NCBI GenBank assembly: GCA_040285825.1
Contig: JAUPSS010000007.1
Location: 1,202,501-1,266,500 of the forward strand
Direction: 5' to 3'
Length of the DNA stretch: 64,000 nucleotides
Source: Eukaryota sp. TZLM1-RC
Lineage: Eukaryota > Metamonada: BaSk clade
The translations under genes and the position numbers were made by a program. Under the pieces are notes generated by a model. The model saw only the letters and a list, made by a program, of their open reading frames with translations. It was not told where the DNA came from and searched no databases. Below, in pieces: positions 31,471 to 42,313 of the stretch. How positions within the stretch are numbered: position 1 is the stretch's first letter; every line of letters begins with the position of its first letter.

Positions 31471-31852
31471 CAAAAAAATTGATTTATAACATGTTATCAA
31501 AGAGGTCTTTTGTTACTGCTTCACCTTTCAGCATTGATATACACTGGCGAGAAAGATCAAACACCGAAGACAACCCCAATGCAGTTATTAGGTTTCCATC
31601 TACAACAACATTATCAGTCACATACTCAACTCCTTCTATACGCAGTTCTCGGAGCTTCGGGTGATCTACAACCTTTTTGTTGGTGAAGATACTACTCTTC
31701 TTACCAACAGATTCTAAAGCTGTACAGCAGATTGCTAACAACTTTCCATTTGCATGTTGATGCTTAATTAAATCCATCGAGTCAGAACACTTGAGAAACT
31801 CCATCTGTCTGCCTCCAGGTACGACAATCAAGTCAAAAAAGGTTTTTGATGT

Positions 31853-34725
31853 TATTTCTCCATTTTTTTGTTAAAAATTTATTTTCAACGCTAACAAAAC
31901 ATTAAACAAAAAACTAGAACTCAATATCCTCAATACACGCATCAACATCATCAAATCTTTTAAGCGCGCGATTTTCATACTCTATTCCTAATTGTAACAG
32001 TGCTTTGGTCAACATTTCTGGAATTGCTTTAAGAATACTGAAAACAATTCTATTGTGCCAGAAATTGAAGTTCAATTCTTTTCCTGCTCTTTCTTTTATA
32101 AAACTTCTGAAACCTTCAAGAAATTTAATGCCAGATATTCCAATGTTACCAAAAAGAGAAACAGCAAATGGAACCAACTGATACTTAACATGCTCAACAC
32201 GTCCTAGCTGAGATAAGGGTTCATTGTACTTTTTGATTTTGCTCTTTTCAGCAAAGCAAAGTGGAGTTTCATCTCTTTTAGCAAAGTCAATTGCTGAGTC
32301 TTTACAAACATCAACAGTGACAACATCAACAACTTTAATAACACCATCAGACGCAGGGGTAATTAAATCAGCACGGCGTTTCCCAAAAGTATTTTCATTT
32401 TCATTTTCAGATGACAACCTTCGCACAAGTGGTTCAACAAAAGCTTCAATGTGATGGCTTTTGCACATAGCGTATAGTTGGTCTCTAACAGCATCGTGAA
32501 CAACTGAGCGATATGTAATATTAAATTTGCAATTAAATAAATGATTCAGATTAATGAGCTGACCACAACGACAAATCAAATCATTTGGCACACTACATGG
32601 CCACAGGAAACACCTCATCCTGAAGGCAGTTGTCCATTGATGATCATTTAATAATAAACCATATACATTTGGAATCTGGGAAATAAGACAACTTGAGCTA
32701 CTATCCTTGAGGTCAATTAAAAAGTTTGCAAAAACGGGATTCTTTTCTTTAGCCAAGCTAAGACGAACAGTGAAATCCAAGTTTTCAAAAACTGTTAATA
32801 TCTTTTTCTGCAATTTTGCATATGCAAATTTCAAGGAAATCAAACTCCTGGGTGGAATTTCTTGAATATCAGCAGGAAAGCATTTGGACCATATGTGAGG
32901 AGAGATGCATTCAATTTCACTCTGCAAGGACACTAAATAGTCACTAACACAACATTCTATCAAATGCTGGTTTTCAGGAAAACGTTTCAAAAATTCAAAA
33001 ACGAAATTTTTTCCTCCACCGATGAATGCGGCTTTACACAAATATTTTGATTTGTGAAAATCCAGGCCTCCAAATTCTGTGCTACAAAAAATATGACTAC
33101 GTAAAAAAGAAGAATCAATATCGAGCAAATTAGCCAAAAATTTTGTTCTTAATTCATTAAAAATTCTGCAAAATTCGAGAGAAATAGATGGTGATGTTGA
33201 TCGTAAAATATGAGTAAATTTCCCTGAATAACAAATTCTGAGGAAGAAAAATTTAAGATGTTTTTCAATATTTAAATCTGAAAGAACCATCAATTCTTCT
33301 TCAAAATTATCCAAAAGAGAGGAAAGCTGATTTCGAATTTCATCAAAGTTGCCCAAATAACAACCTAAAAAACGAAATCCTGATTCAAAATAATTGATAA
33401 AAGGAACACTTTGATCATCAATAATGAGATCAGCAGGCTCTCTACCAATCAATAAACATTTGGAAATATTTAGAGAAAGACCAATTTGATAATAGCGCTG
33501 TTGAACAATTTCAGCAATTGTTCTCAATGAATCAATTGGACCAATTATTGATATGTCATCCATATAAGCAGTTATATGAACATCTGGAAATTCTTGTTTT
33601 AATTCACACATTATAGGATGGATAGCAAGGCAGAAAAAGAAAGGACCTAATGGATCACCTTGTTTGACACCAGATGATGATATTAGATTGAATTCCTCAT
33701 AAACAAGAGTTGACTGTGAGCCATAAAAATTGTAAAAGAACGACTCAGCTTCTGGAAAATGAGTTTGAAGCAAGGGCAAGATGGACGACCTCTTCACTGC
33801 ATTGAATGCGTTTTTAAAATCTAAATTAAAAATATAATTCGAAGTATTGGAATTAAAAAAGACATCAGAAGAGAGTGCTGCAGAAGATGCACCATCAACT
33901 GTTTTAATTCCAAATTGGAAAGGACTAAAAAAATCTTTAGCCTTTTTACCAATCCTGCCAAACACAGCTGAAGCAAGAATACGAGACAAAGATTCACCAA
34001 TTGCAATTGGCCTTATTTTTGATTCATTCTTTTTCAAAGCAATTAAGCGTGAACTTGTCATTTCAGATGGAAGCTTGATTTTTAATGTTAAAATTTTGTT
34101 GAAACAGAAAACCAAATCATCAATGCATTCAGAACATTGGTTTATCGTGGATTTTATCATGTCAAAAGTGATCATTGATGGACCAGGCGCTTTTCCAGAT
34201 GGTAATTGGTTTATCAATTTAATTAGTTCATCATTAGTTACGGGATTTTGCTCCCAATAACTTACATTGTTAGGTTTAGGGCACTTAAAATTTTCAACAG
34301 GATGGAGACTCTTTAGTTGAGCAACAGTATTTTCATTACATTCTGCAAGTTCAGAGGAAAACAGGCATTGCTTAGCGGAACCATAGCGTCCCTTTAAAGC
34401 TAATTTTCGAACAATTTTTTCTTTCTTCATTACTGAAGGACGAAATTTTGATTTTGATGACAATAATTTTTTATCTTTAAGCAAAAAAATTTCCATAGCG
34501 GTGTAACATCCCATATGCCTTTTTTTAAATTGGTGGTAAATTTTCGAAAACTAATTGAAAAGGGGATGCAAGAAAGAGGACTTACCTGTGATGGAACACG
34601 TATTGGAGGCCTCAAGGAATCAACAACTTTACATGATTCACAAAAACGTAATGGTCGACCAGAAGAATTAATGCCCAAATTTTTGGTACAAAATATACAC
34701 TTATTATTCGGAGTATTTCTCCATT
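31853..34725 (-). mobile_element. L-A' LINE with 12-bp target-site duplication
   Basis: The element is 31865-34713 (2849 bp), bounded by TATTTCTCCATT at 31853-31864 and at 34714-34725. The minus-strand 3' end has a short UTR with AATAAA and an A-run, consistent with target-primed reverse transcription. The 5' end encodes a CIFC...CESC zinc ribbon upstream of the main ORF, in a different frame. Arm 1 supplies the empty site. Confidence 0.95.
31914..34514 (-). CDS. LINE reverse transcriptase/RLE endonuclease, 866 aa
   Basis: From ATG at 34514, one open frame: a short N-terminal region with the LPSGKAPGP and NFDMIKS-like motifs (RT block 0/1), IRPIAIGESLSRILA, the FNLDFKNAFN palm motif, GVKQGDPLGPFFF, and YMDD with D319 and D320. 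A linker/thumb follows, then a CCHC finger (CRCGQ...NHLFNC), HDAVRDQLYAMCK, and the restriction-like endonuclease RRADLITPASDG...VVDVVTVDVCK with KSKIKKYNEPL, ending DACIEDIEF. The RAD...D...K order fits the PD-(D/E)xK RLE of R2/R4/NeSL-group LINEs, in which one protein nicks the target and primes cDNA. It is the only complete-looking LINE ORF in the window. An in-frame upstream zinc ribbon may have been lost by a frameshift, so activity is uncertain. Confidence 0.9.
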   Translation of the reverse strand: MGCYTAMEIFLLKDKKLLSSKSKFRPSVMKKEKIVRKLALKGRYGSAKQCLFSSELAECNENTVAQLKSLHPVENFKCPKPNNVSYWEQNPVTNDELIKLINQLPSGKAPGPSMITFDMIKSTINQCSECIDDLVFCFNKILTLKIKLPSEMTSSRLIALKKNESKIRPIAIGESLSRILASAVFGRIGKKAKDFFSPFQFGIKTVDGASSAALSSDVFFNSNTSNYIFNLDFKNAFNAVKRSSILPLLQTHFPEAESFFYNFYGSQSTLVYEEFNLISSSGVKQGDPLGPFFFCLAIHPIMCELKQEFPDVHITAYMDDISIIGPIDSLRTIAEIVQQRYYQIGLSLNISKCLLIGREPADLIIDDQSVPFINYFESGFRFLGCYLGNFDEIRNQLSSLLDNFEEELMVLSDLNIEKHLKFFFLRICYSGKFTHILRSTSPSISLEFCRIFNELRTKFLANLLDIDSSFLRSHIFCSTEFGGLDFHKSKYLCKAAFIGGGKNFVFEFLKRFPENQHLIECCVSDYLVSLQSEIECISPHIWSKCFPADIQEIPPRSLISLKFAYAKLQKKILTVFENLDFTVRLSLAKEKNPVFANFLIDLKDSSSSCLISQIPNVYGLLLNDHQWTTAFRMRCFLWPCSVPNDLICRCGQLINLNHLFNCKFNITYRSVVHDAVRDQLYAMCKSHHIEAFVEPLVRRLSSENENENTFGKRRADLITPASDGVIKVVDVVTVDVCKDSAIDFAKRDETPLCFAEKSKIKKYNEPLSQLGRVEHVKYQLVPFAVSLFGNIGISGIKFLEGFRSFIKERAGKELNFNFWHNRIVFSILKAIPEMLTKALLQLGIEYENRALKRFDDVDACIEDIEF

Positions 34726-34908
34726 GAAACATTCATCTGCACGGAATCCAAGCTTGTGTAGGCCAGTCACCACAAATTCTTTGCAGTAACACTTGAGCAT
34801 GACAACATCAACATCAGCTCTGCGCAGGAAATCAACAACTGATATACATTCAAGTTCTTCTACTCCATCGTAGACAAGAACAGCAGCTTTTGGCTTAGTA
34901 GATGACAT

Positions 34909-35755
34909 GGAATTGATGTGTGTAGATGGTTTGATTCAGTTGCAATCATACTAGGCATAGGATATCTTTATCATTATTTTATAAATAATTCTGCATCTTT
35001 GCGGAATATTTAATAGATACAAGTAGATATTCAATCTTCTGATGAATAAACTTAAATGTTGGGTCGATCGAAAGGATCAGTCAATAACATATTTAACATT
35101 GTGTTCATGGTTCCCTCAAAGTCTAACTAGTCTATCTAGATTTTAAAAAATCTGTAATACTTGCTGTGAGAAGAACAAATACAAATTGATTCATCTCTCC
35201 CAAAACACAACAACGAGATGCAACTCTCTCATAGTGAGATCGAAGAGAAAGCAGAGCATTAGAAATCATCTTCAACAACCCAAAATAGAAAAAAGCACTT
35301 CAATTCTGTCAAAAGAATCTGTTAAAGTTTCCGTTCGTTCTATTTAACCATCAGTGCAAAAGGTGCTAGAAAACAGTTTGAGCAAATGAAACAAACAGAG
35401 AAAATATAATTTTGTGCAAATTGAGAATAATATGCTTTGAGATCCACAATTGGGATTTAATGATAAGTTCTGAAAATAAATTGGACACTTGAACTTGTGT
35501 TGTTCAAGGTTCATTCTAATTTTGTTTTTTTGAAACAGCAAATGGACTATTGGATCATTCTTTTACTATTTTATTGTAATCTTATAATATTTGTATATAT
35601 ACATATTGAAAATATTTTCTTTTGGTAAAAACATGATGGATTGTGAAGATGCACAACTCTTTGAAACGAAAATTTAAGTCACATAGCACCGTAGAAATAT
35701 TCTATGAATTTGAATTTTTATATGCACTATTCTTTATTGTGGCGCATGCCAACTA
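34909..35755. other. Arm-2 noncoding stretch with an L-C remnant
   Basis: Mirror of 7477-8323: the region upstream of DJ-1 (34909-35190), the degenerate L-C 3' remnant (about 35190-35500, minus orientation), and the conserved AT-rich region downstream of the Fanzor stop (35500-35755). No coding potential is seen. Confidence 0.5.
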
Positions 35756-35775
35756 TGACTAGATTTTACTAGTCA
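35756..35775 (-). other. Hairpin downstream of the Fanzor stop, arm-2 copy
   Basis: TGACTAG / CTAGTCA, a perfect 7-bp stem with a 6-nt loop, 11 nt beyond the stop on the minus strand. The one difference from arm 1 turns a G-U pair into G-C. See the arm-1 entry for the guide-RNA possibility. Confidence 0.35.
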
Positions 35776-35786
35776 ACAAAAATAAA

Positions 35787-38700
35787 CTAAGTTCCAAGAT
35801 AAACAGGCCTACCTTCTTCACAGGATAACCAATGATCAAATACATTCAACATATTCAAACAAGCCATCTTGTCCCTATTCCAATACTTTGCCTTGACTGC
35901 TTCTCTACTTTCTGACTTTTTACATCGTGCTTTTGCATCATTAATACACTGAGAACTTCTATATTCCAAAAGCCCATGAGGAGATTTGAACGGTGTTTTT
36001 TCAACACTTTTAGGAATTGAATTCCTTGTTTTGATAGTTGTTTCAAACACTTTTTCAAAGCAAGAAGGACACTTTGAAGAAGCATGGCTTTCATCAATTA
36101 GAACAGTTTGAAAACCTCGTCTAAGAAAACAACTTATCCATCTATTGGAAGGAGTTGGGGGACTATGTTTGAGATTACTGATTGGTTTACGACCCAAGTC
36201 CCTAATACACAATACCATTTTGTCTTTACCACCAAATGTTGTCAATAACTTGTTCACAATTCTTTCTTCAGTTTTTTAACTATGGATATAACTTTGGATA
36301 TTATGTATCGTCCATAAGGGTAAACTGTAAAATTGTTTCACTGCAGTGTAGTGTTTACACTTGGCCAACATAAACTCTCTGAATTTGTGGTAATCAACAG
36401 TTTTTGAATCATGATCACGTAACCACGAATTCCATTCCTGAATGGTCATTGTCTGGTCTTCACTATTACCATTATTTTGTCTAACACAAAATTGTAACAC
36501 TTGTTTGTGTTTTCTATTGAGACGTGACCATTCACCATATGTTAGCCTCATCCATTCATATTTTTTCAGTGGATTTGAATTGGATTCTTCCGACTGTGCT
36601 CCAAATTGAATTAAATCTCTCTTTCCAAGATCACCAAAAACCACATTTTGATCACTATAATCTTCAGGATCAAGGTGATTAAAATAAGAGACTGATACCT
36701 TGGCAATATTTGAATCAGGTTTAAAGGTTAATCCTGTGAGATCTTCTCTCACAAACTGAAAACAAATACTTATACCATTGGTTACTGCGTAATTATTGAA
36801 CTTGAAACCATTTTTTTTGAAAGATTTGTTATTAGTGTTGAACCATCTATTCCAATAAGAATTCTGTTGATTGTGAGTTAGAATACCAATATCAGACATA
36901 CACATATAATTTTGGACTTGTTTAAATCGAGGTTTACCATCTAAATTACCCTTAGAATTTTTCCCAATACCCCACAATGTGCGCGTGTCTATTGGAAAGT
37001 ATCCAGGTTTACTACTCATATTAAGTGGAATGACATTAAACAATTTTTCTTCAATTCCTTCTAAATATTGAATTATTTGAAATGATGGTTTCAGAAAATG
37101 TAAAGGATACTTTTCAAGGGTGTATTGCAGTATTTTAACTTGCACATTTTATGTTCCATTGCCCTCATTAATTTGGATAATATTTGGGAAAATTATAGAC
37201 AACCAGTGCTCCAATAATAATGTAACACCTTCTTCAATCAAATAATTTGTGGTTTCAAACACAACATCGGTTGTAGAATCATCAAAATATTTAATAACTT
37301 CTTGTAAGAAATATACATTAGATGGGTGAGCAGAATTTCCAAAATTTTGCAAGTAATTAATTAATTCATTTCGCTCCCCACCAGTCATAAAATCCTTCAC
37401 AATTTTCAAACGAAATCTAAAGAAACTGAGAAATCTTTGGCGTTGCATATAATTCAAATGTTGCAAACTATCTGGAAGAACTTCTGTCCAATTTTCCTTT
37501 TGATACATAAATGATAATTTCTTTTGATATTCAGTTCAAAAGCAGGCCACATTTCATATTGACTCATGTATTCAAATGATCTATTTACATGGTTATAATC
37601 TAGTCTAGGCATATGGCAAATTGATGAAGTGTCGGTGTATTCAGTAACACAATGGCGATACCCAGGGAATTCAGAGTTGTTATCATAAGTTCCTAACCCA
37701 AATATAAAGTTGTTCAAATCATCACTTAACGTTGGTATTGGTTTATCGAATGCTAATTTAAACCGATGCACCTTTGAAGATAATTTTTTCAAACATATCA
37801 TTGTGTGATAAAATAGTTTGTAGTCAAAATTTGTCAAATCTTCGTTCTTCATGAATTTGACTAAAACATACTGTTTGACACAAAATGAAATTTGTTGTCT
37901 TACAGCAGTCATTACCTCAGATGCTATAAGTAACTCTTCTTGTAATTCTCTATACCTTGCTGTAGATGAAACAGAGGTCTTTACTGTAGACCATGACTGA
38001 TTTATTATTTAATCCCTTTGGAATAGAATAAACAATTTGAAAACATGAATTGCATCCTGAAGACAACAAGATCCTGATGTTCTCAATGCTTTATTTGAAT
38101 AGAGGTATCAACAGGTAATAAATTTTTAAACTCATCATGAAGTTTAAGTTTTGTTTCAGCGGGTAAATGGTATGCTAAATTGTTCAATGAAGCTCCATAT
38201 CTAATTTTAATAAATTTTTTGGCAAACAAAAAAGTGTCCAAAATAGTGAAATTTTCATAAAACTGAATTACTTCTCTCCAACGTCGATGAAAACATAATT
38301 CATTTAGACCAATTCTTTGGGACAAAATTGGAAAAGTGATTCCAAAATGTGATAATCGCACAGCCAACACAGGTAAATCAAAATTAAAAATATTATGGCC
38401 TAAGAAACCAACAATTTTTTTTATCATAAGTGAATTCTGCAAATGACTTCAATAGTTGTTGTTCATGATCAAAGTTATTCAATGAAACATCAAAAACTGG
38501 TTTGTTATCATTGGTCCATGATAACACTCGTCTCGTTCCCTCTAAATTAGCAACATAATTTATACTCGAGAAATGGAAAATAGTATCCCCATTATGGTCA
38601 ATTTCAAACAAAATCATAGAAATCATTAAAATTTCCTGCCGTTCTAAAAAAAGCTGTTGTTCTAACAATTGCTCATCATCAGTCATTTGGCGACGTCGCT

Positions 38701-39600
38701 CTGACTGTGATTGCTTTTGTTGAGCTCGCAAATTGTCTAAAGTTTTATTAATATCTTTTTTCTTGGTTATTTCAACACCAATTTCCTTGGTTTCAATATC
38801 AATTGAACAAATAAGAGGGCGATCAGAGGTACTAACTTCTTGATGAAGAACAGGATCATCAATAAAAGGTTTCTTTTTAACCTTTTTCTTCTTTCCTCGA
38901 ATCACATCAATTTTTTTAAATTCATTAATACTTGAAACAGAAGAATTAGGTGCAACAAGATTTTGAAAATCTCTGGGTTTCTGAGGCAGTTCAGTACTAC
39001 TTCTGTTTTGGACAAACCTACGTCGACTCCTCTTTGATGAATGTTCGGCCGGAATCGGAAATCTTTGACTGTTTCTTAATGATTTTGAATAACCCAATGA
39101 TTTTCTAATTTTGTAATATTGGGTTCTACGTTGTATTGGGGTCAAGGATGAATCTTTTGGATCAATTGAATCAATTTGGGATAGTGTTGAAGGTTCTTGT
39201 TGCAGTCTGTTTTGCTGATTGGAAGAAATCACGGCAGAAGTGATTGGTCTCATAATTTTTACAGAAGAAACAACCTTTGCGGGAACAACAGACGATGATG
39301 ATCGTCTGACAGTTTTTGAAGGAGGGGTTTATTCCACTGATGACTTTCTCTTTTTGGGCTGACAATATGGACCAGGGTTCGCCTCTACATCACCATGTGC
39401 TGTGAGCAACTGTTGTTTCAATGCTGCGCGGAACTGATATACATTGACTGAAATATTGGCTGTTTCCGTCAACATCTCGTTTAAAGAAACAAAGTTGTGA
39501 TGATTTTCTATAAAGTACTGTACATATTTCAAACAAAAAATTCCACTATCATTCACACTTTGAACTCTAAGAAATTGAACTCTAAGAAATTAAGTAAAAT
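35787..39600 (-). pseudogene. Ulp1-like / 2A / PolB-type exonuclease / Fanzor nuclease, decayed copy 2
   Basis: Read right to left on the minus strand. (1) About 39590-39480: VNDSGIFCLKYVQYFIE, like the C-terminal part of a Ulp1/C48 protease but with Ser where the catalytic Cys would be; the rest is cut off by L-A sequence. (2) A 2A motif at 39394-39368. (3) QPKKRKSS, a likely NLS, then TAA at 39331-39329 in the same frame. (4) A basic linker, then a B-family-polymerase-type DEDDy exonuclease: SIDIET (D at 38800, E at 38794), GHNIFNFDLP (D at 38379), and CCLQDA (D at 38056; arm 1 keeps the Tyr). An extra A near 38418 and a one-base loss near 38108 shift frame. (5) The Fanzor part from 37912: RuvC-I GDLGKRDL (D at 36632), IDESHASSKCPSC (Glu at 36092), PHGLL...C, and RuvC-III YWNRDKMACLN (D at 35873). 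Other lesions: a 49-bp deletion near 37498, TAA near 37149 and TAA near 36276. Confidence 0.82.
39368..39412 (-). other. 2A ribosome-skipping peptide
   Basis: The minus strand encodes QQLLTAHGDVEANPGP, matching the 2A consensus (LLxxxGDVExNPGP) at every key position. Skipping would occur between Gly (39371-39373) and Pro (39368-39370), releasing the Ulp1-like product from the exo-Fanzor product. 2A peptides are known from viruses and from some LINEs and NLR genes; I know of no case upstream of a TnpB/Fanzor nuclease. Confidence 0.85.
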
Positions 39601-39625
39601 TTTTGAAGACAAATTAATTTATTTT

Positions 39626-41935
39626 TAAAACTGGAACAATAATTGAGATAAAAATGACCATCTAGAAATCAATATCCTCCAAACAAGCGTCATTATTACT
39701 TAACCTACTCACAGCATTACGTTCATATTCTACACCAATAGCTAAAAGCGCCTTTGAAATCATTGTAGGAATAGACTGGAAAATGCTTAAAACAATTCCA
39801 TTTAACCAGAAAGTGGAGTTCATTGTTTTACCAGACCTATTCAGTAACACTTGTTTGAAATTTTCCAAAAAGTGCAACCCTGAAGGTCCAATATTGCCAA
39901 AAAAGAAATTGCAAACGCGCAAACTGATATTTCACATGTTCCACTCTATCTAACTGTGCCAAAGGTTCTTTGTCTCTTTTATCTTTTTTTTTCGGCATTA
40001 AATAACGGCCAATCAGCGGAATAGCATAAACTAGTAACACAATTTTTGCAAACATCAACTGAGAAAACATCTACAACATTGCGAACATCATCGATACCTG
40101 GAGCCACTACATCTGCCCTTCTTTTACCAAAGGAATCATCAGGTTGATCTGAAGACAGCTTACGTACTAGTGGCTCAATAAATGCCTCTATATTGAAACT
40201 TTTGCACATGGCATATAATTGATCACGAACTGGGGCGTGAACACTTGTGCGATAAGTTATAAAATATTTACAGTTTAACATATGGGAAAGCGTAACAACA
40301 CTCTTGTCGCGACAAATTAAATCATTTGGTAATGAACAAGACCATAGAAAACATCTCATTCTCATTGCAGTGGTCCATTGGTGATCATAAAGTAGAAGGC
40401 CATAAATGTTGGGAATTTGGGAGATCAGGCAATTTGAGCAACTGTCTTCAAGGTCAATCAAAAAGTTTGCAAAAACGGGATTTTTTTTCCTAAGCCAAGC
40501 TAAGACGTACAATATAATTCAAGTTTTCCTAAACTTTCAAGATTTTTGTTCTGCAATTTTTCGAAAGTCAGTGGTAAGGAGAGCAAGCTTCTTGAAGGAA
40601 GTTCCACAATATCAGAGGGAAACATTTGGCCCAAATATTACGTGAAAGAGTTTCAATTTCCTGTTGCAAAGAAATAAGATAAGGGCTGCCACAATTTTCA
40701 ATGAGATGAATTTTTTCAGGAAAACGATTCACAAATTCACAAATATAATTCTTTTCACCTCCAATAAATGCAGCTTTACAAAGATAGCTTAATTTATGAA
40801 AATCAACACCACCAAAATTTGTACCACAAAAAATGTGGCTTCGCAACTGAGATTTATCAATTTCCAATAATTTTGCTAAAAAAATTGGTTCTTTGTTCAT
40901 TGAATATCGACAAAACTCCAAAAAAAATTGATGCTGATGTTGATTTCAAAATATGAGTAAATTTTCCAGAATAACAAAATTTTAGGAAAAAGAATTTCAA
41001 ATGTTTCTCAATATTTCAATTTTCTATTTATTCTAATTCATTTCCAAATTGGATCAACAGAGTCGAAAATTGGCCTTTGACTTCTTCAATATTTCCGAGA
41101 TAACAACCCAAAAAACGAAAACCAGACTGATCATAATTGATAAAGGGGACATTGAATCATTAATGAAAGAATCAATTGGTTCATCTCCAATAACCAAACA
41201 CTTGGAAATATTCAATGAGAGACCAGTAACTTCATAACGCTTTTGAATAAAAGTTGCTATTTGTTTAAGAATTGTAATAGGTGCAATTACAGAAATGTCA
41301 TCCATATATGCTACAATATCTATTTCTGGGAATTTTTATTTTAATTCGCACATTAATGGATGCATTGCCAGACAAAAGAAAAAAGGATCAAGTGGATCGC
41401 CTTGTTTAACACCTGAAGAAGGAATCAGGTCAAAGTTTTCATAGACCATTGTGGATGACTTTCCATAAAATGAATAGAAAAAGGCTCAAAAAAGAAAATG
41501 CTTTCGCAGCAAAGGTAAAATGGAAGAACGAGATACAGAATTGAAAACATTCTTAAAATCTAAATTGAAGACGTAATTAGAATCACTAGAATTAAAAAAC
41601 ATATCCGACGAAAGAGCAGCAGAAGAAGCACCATCAATTGTTTTGATTCCAAATTGAACTCGACTGAAAAATTCCTTTGCTTTTTCCCAATTCTATCGAA
41701 AACAAGAGACGCAAGAATTCTTGAAAACGATTCTCCAATTGCAATTGGACGGATATTGGATTGACTTTGCTTGAGGGCAATTAAGCGAGCACTGGTCATC
41801 TCAAAAGAAACTGTAATTTCTAACGTAGGAAGATTGTTGAAAAAAAGAACAAGATCATCAGCAATTTCAGGAAACTGTCCAACTGCTGATTTGATCATGT
41901 CAAAATTTAACAACAGTTCATTGAATTCATTGAGA
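39626..41935 (-). mobile_element. L-A LINE, array copy 1
   Basis: It covers RT block 1 (NFDMIKSAVGQ) to the C-terminus (NDACLEDIDF) with many frameshifts. MDDIS survives at 41305-41291, the CCHC finger is damaged (CRDKS), and the RLE core reads KRRADVVAPGIDD. Its 3' end cuts into the Ulp1-like end of the exo-Fanzor gene. It is the most diverged copy in the array. Confidence 0.85.
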
Positions 41936-42313
41936 ACAGAGTTTTTTGCTGATTTATTACACGTAGAACCAGGAATATTGAAAAGTCACTTATTTTCTTC
42001 AGCAAATTTGGGGGTATTGGATTTTCTAAATCTTCAATTTTGTGTCAATCAGCATTCTTGGCTGGTGGAAAAAAATTTTATTTATGAATTTTCTCGTAGA
42101 TTTCCTGATGATTCTCATCTGTTAGTTCCCAATTGCAGTCCTTATTTGTATGAGTTATCTTGTGAACTTGCAAAATTGCCACCACAAATTTGGACCAAAT
42201 GTTGTCCTCAATCAATTCAAGAAATTCCAAACCGATCTCTTTTTGATTTACAGTTTTGCTGTTCAAAGCTTCAAAAAAAATTGTCAAAGATTTTTGAAAG
42301 CTTGGTTTTTTTT
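41936..42313 (+). mobile_element. Plus-strand LINE fragment, array copy 1
   Basis: It encodes NSLRTEFFADLLHVEPGILKSHLF, then a small frame break, then KNFIYEFSRRFPDDSHLLVPNCSPYLYELSCEL and IWTKCCPQSIQEIPNRSLFDL, stopping at FESLVFF. This is the RT-to-CCHC linker of an L-C/L-E-like LINE. It lies head-to-head with L-A at 41935, where a shared TTCATTGAATTCATTGA stretch marks the joint. Confidence 0.8.

Larger units (their letters stand above)
31484..34908 (-). pseudogene. DJ-1/PfpI gene split by a LINE insertion
   Basis: The first ~65 codons are at 34908-34714 and the rest at 31864-31484, joined in arm 1 but separated here by an L-A-like LINE. Insertion is after the FNGE segment, ahead of the VVPGG loop and the nucleophile Cys, so the first piece cannot work alone. 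Coding sequence on both sides is otherwise nearly identical to arm 1, which makes the insertion younger than the duplication. Confidence 0.92.
29281..38140. repeat. Arm 2 of the large inverted duplication
   Basis: Reverse complement of 5049-11095, interrupted by a 2.85-kb LINE (31865-34713) that arm 1 lacks. A 49-bp deletion relative to arm 1 lies near 37498. Beyond 38140 the exo-Fanzor gene continues upstream with sequence missing from arm 1. Confidence 0.92.

Noticed and set aside
34515-34600. Intron in the L-A' LINE between the zinc ribbon and the main ORF (CAG/GTAAGT donor-like site near 34586)
   Set aside because: The only plausible acceptor (an A-run ending AG) leaves the downstream frame closed within a few codons, and a retrotransposed copy should lack introns.
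5100-39253. The exonuclease as part of a Polinton/Maverick-type DNA polymerase
   Set aside because: The exonuclease motifs are PolB-like, but the frame continues into RuvC and zinc-ribbon motifs. I find no PolB palm motifs (SLYPS- or DTDS-type), integrase, ATPase or capsid genes nearby.
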